From Sphingomonadales bacterium (GTDB lineage: Bacteria > Pseudomonadota > Alphaproteobacteria > Sphingomonadales > Sphingomonadaceae): DNA of 32,455 nt. The notes beneath the pieces are model-generated. The model did not search any database. It was given only the letters and a program-made list of their open reading frames with translations, and was not told where the DNA came from. The position numbers and the translations under genes were made by a program. Positions 28,240-32,455 of the stretch are shown here, one piece after another (position 1 is the stretch's first letter; the number at the start of each line of letters is the position of its first letter). The stretch covers positions 1 through 32,455 of the forward strand of contig JACXVD010000044.1 of assembly GCA_014763545.1 (NCBI GenBank), given 5' to 3'.

Positions 28240-28635
28240 ATGAAGTGGATTATCGCCTATATCGCAGCGGCAGGCAGCTTCGGCGCGCTGGATGCACTGT
28301 GGCTGCGCTGGGCCGGGCCGAATTTCTACCGCCCCGCCGTCGGCGATCTGCTGGCGGACGAGTTCCGCCCCGCCCCCGCTTTGCTGTTCTACGCGGCCTA
28401 TATCGCCGGGATCGTGTGGTTCGCGGTGAAGCCGGGCCTGTCGGGCGGCATCGCGCAGGCGGCGCTCAACGGCGCGCTGCTGGGCGCGCTATGCTACGCG
28501 ACATACGATCTGACCAACCAGGCGACGATGCGCGTGTGGCCCAGCCATGTCACCGCAGTGGATATCGCCTGGGGCACCTTCGCCACCGCGCTCGCCGCGA
28601 CCGTCGCCACCATCATCTCGCAAAGGTTTGCCTGA
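28240..28635 (+). CDS. DUF2177 family membrane protein
   Basis: The 131-residue protein has four predicted transmembrane helices and the DUF2177 pattern: GALDALWLRW near the start, FYRPAVGDLLAD, an AALNGALLGALCYATYDLTNQATMR-type segment (about 75-99) and VTAVDIAWGTFATALAA. The function of the family is unknown. The start at 28240 has CAGGGG nine bases upstream. The next membrane protein gene follows one base after its stop, so the two are co-translated. It is divergent from xseB. Confidence 0.9.
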   Translation: MKWIIAYIAAAGSFGALDALWLRWAGPNFYRPAVGDLLADEFRPAPALLFYAAYIAGIVWFAVKPGLSGGIAQAALNGALLGALCYATYDLTNQATMRVWPSHVTAVDIAWGTFATALAATVATIISQRFA

Positions 28636-28636
28636 C

Positions 28637-29290
28637 ATGTTCATCGGCCACTGGGCCCCTGCCCTCGCCGCTGCGGGACATCGCAAGGCGCCCCGCCCAT
28701 GGGTGCTGTTCCTCGCCGCCCAACTGGTCGACGTGGCCTTTTTCACCTTCGTGCTGCTGGGGGTGGAGGACATGCGGATCGAACCGGGCGCAACGGTGAT
28801 GAACCCGATGGATCTCTATCACATGCCCTACACCCACAGCTTGCTGGGCACGTTGGGCTGGGCCGCTGCGCTGGCGGTGCTGGTGTGGCTGGCGCTGAGG
28901 GATCGCTTCTCAGCCATGCTGGTGGGCGCGGTGGCGGTGTCGCACTGGCTGCTCGACCTGCTGGTCCACCGCCCCGACCTGACCCTGGCCGGTTCTCCGC
29001 CGAAGCTCGGCCTCGGCCTGTGGAACCATCCATGGGTCGAAATCCCGCTGGAACTGGGCATCACCGGGGCGGCCCTGTGGTGGTATGCCCGGCGCACGCG
29101 TGGGCCGCGCCTGCCGCTGGTGGCGCTCGCCGTGCTGCTGCTGGCGATGCAGGCGGTGAACTGGTTGGGCGAACAGCCCGCTGCGATGTCGGCAGAATTG
29201 CCGGTCACCGCGCTGGTTGCCTATGCCGTGGCGATCGCTGCCGCCTGGTGGCTGGGGACAAGCCGCCTGATGCGTGAAGCAGAGGGCTAG
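28637..29290 (+). CDS. Multi-pass membrane protein, YdjM-like (predicted metal-dependent hydrolase)
   Basis: This 217-residue protein has about five to six hydrophobic segments. Histidines and aspartates sit next to the membrane: MFIGHWAPALAAAGHRK at the start, MPYTHSLLGT in the middle, and SHWLLDLLVHRPDL. These His/Asp pairs resemble the YdjM/LexA-regulated inner-membrane hydrolase group, but I cannot confirm metal binding. The start at 28637 lies one base after the DUF2177 stop. purL begins 33 bases downstream. A function in lipid or envelope metabolism is a guess. Confidence 0.78.
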   Translation: MFIGHWAPALAAAGHRKAPRPWVLFLAAQLVDVAFFTFVLLGVEDMRIEPGATVMNPMDLYHMPYTHSLLGTLGWAAALAVLVWLALRDRFSAMLVGAVAVSHWLLDLLVHRPDLTLAGSPPKLGLGLWNHPWVEIPLELGITGAALWWYARRTRGPRLPLVALAVLLLAMQAVNWLGEQPAAMSAELPVTALVAYAVAIAAAWWLGTSRLMREAEG

Positions 29291-29323
29291 CGGTCTTCCG
29301 CCTGCCCGGCTAAGGGCGCGCTC

Positions 29324-31582
29324 ATGTCCGGAATCACGCCCGATGTCGTCGAGGCCCACGGCCTCTCCCCCGAAGAATACGAGCGCGTCCTGCACGCCTT
29401 GGGACGCGAACCCAATCTCGTGGAACTCGGGATATTCTCGGTCATGTGGAGCGAGCATTGCTCCTACAAATCGAGCCGCTTCCACCTCAAGAAGCTGCCG
29501 ACCGAGGCGCCCTGGGTGATTTGCGGCCCGGGCGAGAACGCGGGCGTCATCGACATTGGCGACGGGCAGGCGGCGATCTTCAAGATGGAGAGCCATAACC
29601 ACCCGAGCTATATCGAACCCTATCAGGGGGCGGCGACGGGCGTTGGCGGCATCCTGCGCGACGTGTTCACCATGGGCGCGCGCCCGGTTGCGAACATGAA
29701 CGCGCTGCGTTTCGGCCGCCCCGACCATCCGAAGATGAAGCATCTCGTGCAGGGCGTCGTCGCCGGTATCGGCGGCTACGGCAATTGCGTGGGTGTGCCG
29801 ACAGTGGGCGGGGAAACCAATTTCCACCGCGCCTATGACGGCAATATCCTCGTCAATGCGATGACGGTCGGTGTCGCCGATGCCGACAAGATTTTCTATT
29901 CTGCGGCCACCGGCGTGGGCAATCCGATCGTCTATGTCGGGTCCAAGACCGGTCGCGACGGCATCCACGGCGCAACCATGGCCAGCGCCGACTTCGGCGA
30001 GGACAGCGAGGAGAAGCGCCCGACCGTGCAGGTGGGCGACCCCTTCACCGAAAAGCTGCTGATCGAAGCCTGCCTGGAACTGATGGCGACCGACGCCATC
30101 GTCGCGATCCAGGATATGGGTGCCGCCGGCCTGACCTCTTCGAGTGTGGAGATGGCGACCAACGGCAAGGCGGGCATCCGGCTCGACATGAACAAGGTGC
30201 CCTGCCGCGAAGAGGGCATGACCCCCTACGAGATGATGCTGAGCGAAAGCCAGGAGCGGATGCTCATGGTCCTCAAGCCGGGCAAGGAAGCCATGGCAGA
30301 GGCGATCTTCCGCAAGTGGGAGCTCGACTTCGCGGTGATCGGCGAAGTGACCGACACGCGGCATATGGTGCTGGAATTCAACGGCGAGGTCGTGTGCGAC
30401 ATCCCGCTCGGCCCGCTGGCAGCCGACGCGCCCGAATATGAGCGCCCCTATCTCTCGAAGGACGAATACAAGGCCTGGGCGAAAGTGCCCGCGCTGTCCG
30501 GCGTTCCCGAAAAGACCGATATCCGCGCCGATCTGCTCAAGCTGATGGCGAGCCCCGACCTCGCGTCGCGCCGGTGGATCTGGGAACAGTATGACAGCCA
30601 GGTCGGCGCCGACACGCTGCAGCTGTCGGGCGGCGATGCCGCCGTGGTGCGGGTGCACGGCACGCAAAAGGCGCTGGCGATCAGCACCGACTGCACCCCG
30701 CGTTATTGCTATGCCGACCCCTATGAGGGGGGTAAGCAGGCGATCGCCGAAGCCTATCGCAACCTTTGCGCGGTCGGTGCGACGCCGCTGGCGGTGACCA
30801 ACTGCCTCAACTTCGCGAACCCGCAACGCCCCGAAATCATGGCCCAGTTCGTCGGCTGCCTCCAGGGCATGGGCGATGCGTGCCGCGCGCTCGATTTCCC
30901 GATCGTGAGTGGCAACGTCAGCCTCTACAACGAAAGCAAGGCGACCGGCGGTGGCAGCGCGATCCTGCCCACCCCCGCGATCGGCGGCGTGGGGATCCTG
31001 ACCGACTACTCGAAAATGGCGACCATCGCACTCAAGGAAGGCGCGCAGAAAATCCTGCTCATCGGTGCCAACCCCAAGGTCGGCCCGGAAATCGGCCAGT
31101 CGAAATGGCTGGAAGTCTGCTGCGGCAAGGAAGCCGGCCCGCCACCCAAGGTCGATCTCGCGCTGGAAAAACGCAATGGCGAACTGGTGCGCCAGCTCAT
31201 CGACAAGGGGCTGGTCACCGCTGTCCACGATGTGTCGGATGGCGGCATCCTCGTCGCGGTCACCGAAATGGCGCTGGCGGGCGGCATGGGCGCCCAGCTG
31301 CAGACGATCGCTTTCGAGGATTACGTCGATAGCGAAAAGGCGCGCCATGCATGGTCGCTCTTCGCCGAGAACCAGGGGCGCTACCTCGTCACCGAACCGA
31401 TCGATTCGCACATTGTTGAGAAACTGGCGAATGATGCCGGGGTCGGCTGCTGCTTCATCGGCTGGACCGGCGGCGATGCGATCCGCATCGGGCCCGACGA
31501 GGAAACCACCGTCGCGGAAATCTCGCTCGCCGAATTGCGCGAAGCCAGCGAGAGTTTCTTCCGCGACTGGATGGAGGTCTGA
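29324..31582 (+). CDS. purL: Phosphoribosylformylglycinamidine synthase subunit PurL
   Basis: PurL catalyses the ATP-dependent fourth step of purine synthesis together with PurQ and PurS, which are not in the window. The 752-residue length fits the small PurL type. Landmarks are [10 protein letters not shown] (about 43-52), [20 protein letters not shown] (about 87-106), [24 protein letters not shown], and the late [15 protein letters not shown] segment. AAGGG upstream of the ATG gives a ribosome site. A GCTAAGGG (29309-29316) could also be a -10, but no -35 accompanies it, so co-transcription with the two membrane genes is likely. Confidence 0.97.
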   Translation: MSGITPDVVEAHGLSPEEYERVLHALGREPNLVELGIFSVMWSEHCSYKSSRFHLKKLPTEAPWVICGPGENAGVIDIGDGQAAIFKMESHNHPSYIEPYQGAATGVGGILRDVFTMGARPVANMNALRFGRPDHPKMKHLVQGVVAGIGGYGNCVGVPTVGGETNFHRAYDGNILVNAMTVGVADADKIFYSAATGVGNPIVYVGSKTGRDGIHGATMASADFGEDSEEKRPTVQVGDPFTEKLLIEACLELMATDAIVAIQDMGAAGLTSSSVEMATNGKAGIRLDMNKVPCREEGMTPYEMMLSESQERMLMVLKPGKEAMAEAIFRKWELDFAVIGEVTDTRHMVLEFNGEVVCDIPLGPLAADAPEYERPYLSKDEYKAWAKVPALSGVPEKTDIRADLLKLMASPDLASRRWIWEQYDSQVGADTLQLSGGDAAVVRVHGTQKALAISTDCTPRYCYADPYEGGKQAIAEAYRNLCAVGATPLAVTNCLNFANPQRPEIMAQFVGCLQGMGDACRALDFPIVSGNVSLYNESKATGGGSAILPTPAIGGVGILTDYSKMATIALKEGAQKILLIGANPKVGPEIGQSKWLEVCCGKEAGPPPKVDLALEKRNGELVRQLIDKGLVTAVHDVSDGGILVAVTEMALAGGMGAQLQTIAFEDYVDSEKARHAWSLFAENQGRYLVTEPIDSHIVEKLANDAGVGCCFIGWTGGDAIRIGPDEETTVAEISLAELREASESFFRDWMEV

Positions 31583-31586
31583 TCGC

Positions 31587-32189
31587 CTACGCTCTGCGGG
31601 CCAGCCAGCCGCCCAGTAGCGCCAGCCAGGCGAGCTGGCTCGAATAGGCGAGGATTGCACCGAACAGTTTCATGTCGGTGTGGCCCAGCAGCAGCAATAT
31701 CGCGGGGATGAGGCCGGCAGCGAATCCGGCCAAGGCGACCAGCCTGTGCTGGTGCTGCCACAACATGGCCGAAAGGCCCGCAATCCCGATGCCGCAGGCG
31801 ATAACCCCCAGCCTTGCGAAAACCTGGTTAAGCTCCCACGCCATGATCTTGACATCGGGGCCGACGCCGGGCGCGGGATAGGCAAGCATGGTCGGGACGG
31901 CAAAGCCGTTGATCGTCGCGGCGATAAGGCCCGCTGCCGACCCCGCAACGAACGGAAGAACCACCAGCATCAGCCGAAAGAGCCGCCCTTGCGCCAGTCG
32001 TTGAGTCGCGAGGGTGAAGACCGCCACCTGGATCAGCACGCATAATTGCAGCGAACCATGGACGAAACCGGCAGGGCCTGCGCCGTTGACCGCGGTTGGG
32101 TGGTTGATCATCAGCACGATGGCCAGCACCGATGTAACGAGAAGTGTGTATCCTGCGGTCCTGAAATCTTGGTTTGTGTCGCTTTGCAC
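31587..32189 (-). CDS. Six-helix membrane protein of unknown function
   Basis: This 200-residue protein starts with GTG at 32189 (reading MQSDTNQDFR), which has AGGAGG seven bases upstream; the frame is open to 32390, but that part overlaps the divergent regulator gene. Six hydrophobic helices can be seen (for example GYTLLVTSVLAIVLMI, FRLMLVVLPFVAGSAAGL, LVALAGFAAGLIPAILLLLG). No family is recognised. It lies 55 bases from a TetR-type regulator transcribed the other way, a layout typical of a regulator and its target. It faces purL tail to tail, with four bases between. Confidence 0.75.
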   Translation of the reverse strand: MQSDTNQDFRTAGYTLLVTSVLAIVLMINHPTAVNGAGPAGFVHGSLQLCVLIQVAVFTLATQRLAQGRLFRLMLVVLPFVAGSAAGLIAATINGFAVPTMLAYPAPGVGPDVKIMAWELNQVFARLGVIACGIGIAGLSAMLWQHQHRLVALAGFAAGLIPAILLLLGHTDMKLFGAILAYSSQLAWLALLGGWLARRA

Positions 32190-32245
32190 TGCTATCCTCC
32201 TGTCCTTCGGGGCTCGCAATGCGGCGGACGGGAGGAGATCAACAA
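32189..32245. promoter_or_regulatory. Short divergent control region with inverted repeat
   Basis: Only 55 bases separate the starts of the membrane protein and the TetR gene. The gap contains CTCCTGTCC on one side and GGACGGGAG on the other, inverted repeats with one mismatch that include both ribosome sites. It could be the TetR operator, or may simply reflect two strong Shine-Dalgarno sequences. Confidence 0.35.
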
Positions 32246-32455
32246 TGGACGATTGCGGCAAATTGTCCGGCCAGCGTGCCCACACGCGCGAGGCATTGCT
32301 GGCGACCTTCAACGACCTGTTGCTGAATGGCGAGAACGAACGCCCCAAAGTTGCCGATATCATCGCGCAGGCGGGCGTCGGGCGCAGCACTTTCTACAAC
32401 CATTTCGACGGGGTCGCGGCGCTGCTCGACGAAAGCATGGGCGGCTTGCTCGACC
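32245..32455 (+). CDS. TetR family regulator, N-terminal part (cut by window edge)
   Basis: The first 70 residues are in the window. They contain a TetR-type DNA-binding domain: helix 1 THTREALLATF-like (residues about 12-23), then VADIIAQAGVGRSTFYNHFDG (about 36-56), whose recognition helix pattern with GRSTFYNHF is characteristic. The ligand-binding part lies beyond 32455. The start at 32245 has GGAGGAGA upstream. It is divergent from the membrane protein gene and probably represses it; the ligand is unknown. Confidence 0.9.
   Translation, partial: MDDCGKLSGQRAHTREALLATFNDLLLNGENERPKVADIIAQAGVGRSTFYNHFDGVAALLDESMGGLLD

Noticed and set aside
28910-31660. A 916-codon open frame on the minus strand opposite purL
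   Set aside because: It lies wholly antisense to a well-recognised purL, contains no known domain, and reads as the Arg/Ala/His/Asp-rich product typical of reverse frames in GC-rich genes.

Overview
The window looks like chromosomal DNA of an alphaproteobacterium, most likely order Sphingomonadales and probably family Erythrobacteraceae. The reasons are high GC, core-gene sequence style, gene neighbourhoods (yqeY-dnaG-rpoD; rpiB-glyA-nrdR-trmJ; coaD-cyclophilin-queA), and promoter elements that fit the Caulobacter-type housekeeping consensus (TTGACGS, 10-14 nt, GCTANAWC). No rRNA, tRNA, CRISPR array, insertion sequence, integrase or phage gene was seen. It is a dense core region with islands of uncharacterised envelope proteins.

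Left part (1-7.4 kb). carB (cut by the window edge) and carA run leftwards. A lower-GC, DUF6680-like membrane-anchored protein gene sits between them, coupled to both by overlapping start and stop codons. Divergent from carA runs a rightward cluster: a GatB/YqeY-domain protein, a lipoprotein, dnaG (primase) and rpoD (main sigma factor).

Middle part (7.4-19 kb). A leftward M28 peptidase with a multi-pass membrane tail faces rpoD. Rightward then come rpiB, glyA, a 73-residue glycine-zipper protein, nrdR and trmJ, followed by a small secreted two-cysteine protein. A leftward chorismate mutase-like gene sits back to back with rpsD, which ends in a clear bidirectional terminator. Leftward follow an S9 peptidase, a TsdA-like dihaem cytochrome c overlapping a Tat-exported DsrE-like protein (a probable periplasmic sulfur or redox pair), and tgt.

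Right part (19-32.4 kb). An ABC-2 exporter (permease plus ATPase, YadH/YadG type) is followed by a block of exported proteins: a ClpP/crotonase-fold protein, a TTG-start secreted protein, a FecR-like secreted protein, a small secreted protein and a lipoprotein preceded by a perfect FNR/FixK-type palindrome. Leftward then run queA, a secreted cyclophilin, coaD, ispA and xseB. Rightward are two small membrane proteins (a DUF2177 protein and a YdjM-like protein) and purL. The window closes with a divergent pair, an unknown six-helix membrane protein and a truncated TetR regulator.

The functional themes are nucleotide synthesis (carAB, purL, glyA, nrdR), information processing (dnaG, rpoD, rpsD, trmJ, and queA with tgt for queuosine) and envelope or periplasmic biology. 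I see no obvious new defence or mobile system. The best leads are the insertion in the car operon, the cytochrome/DsrE-like pair, the exported protein block between queA and tgt, and its FNR-type box.
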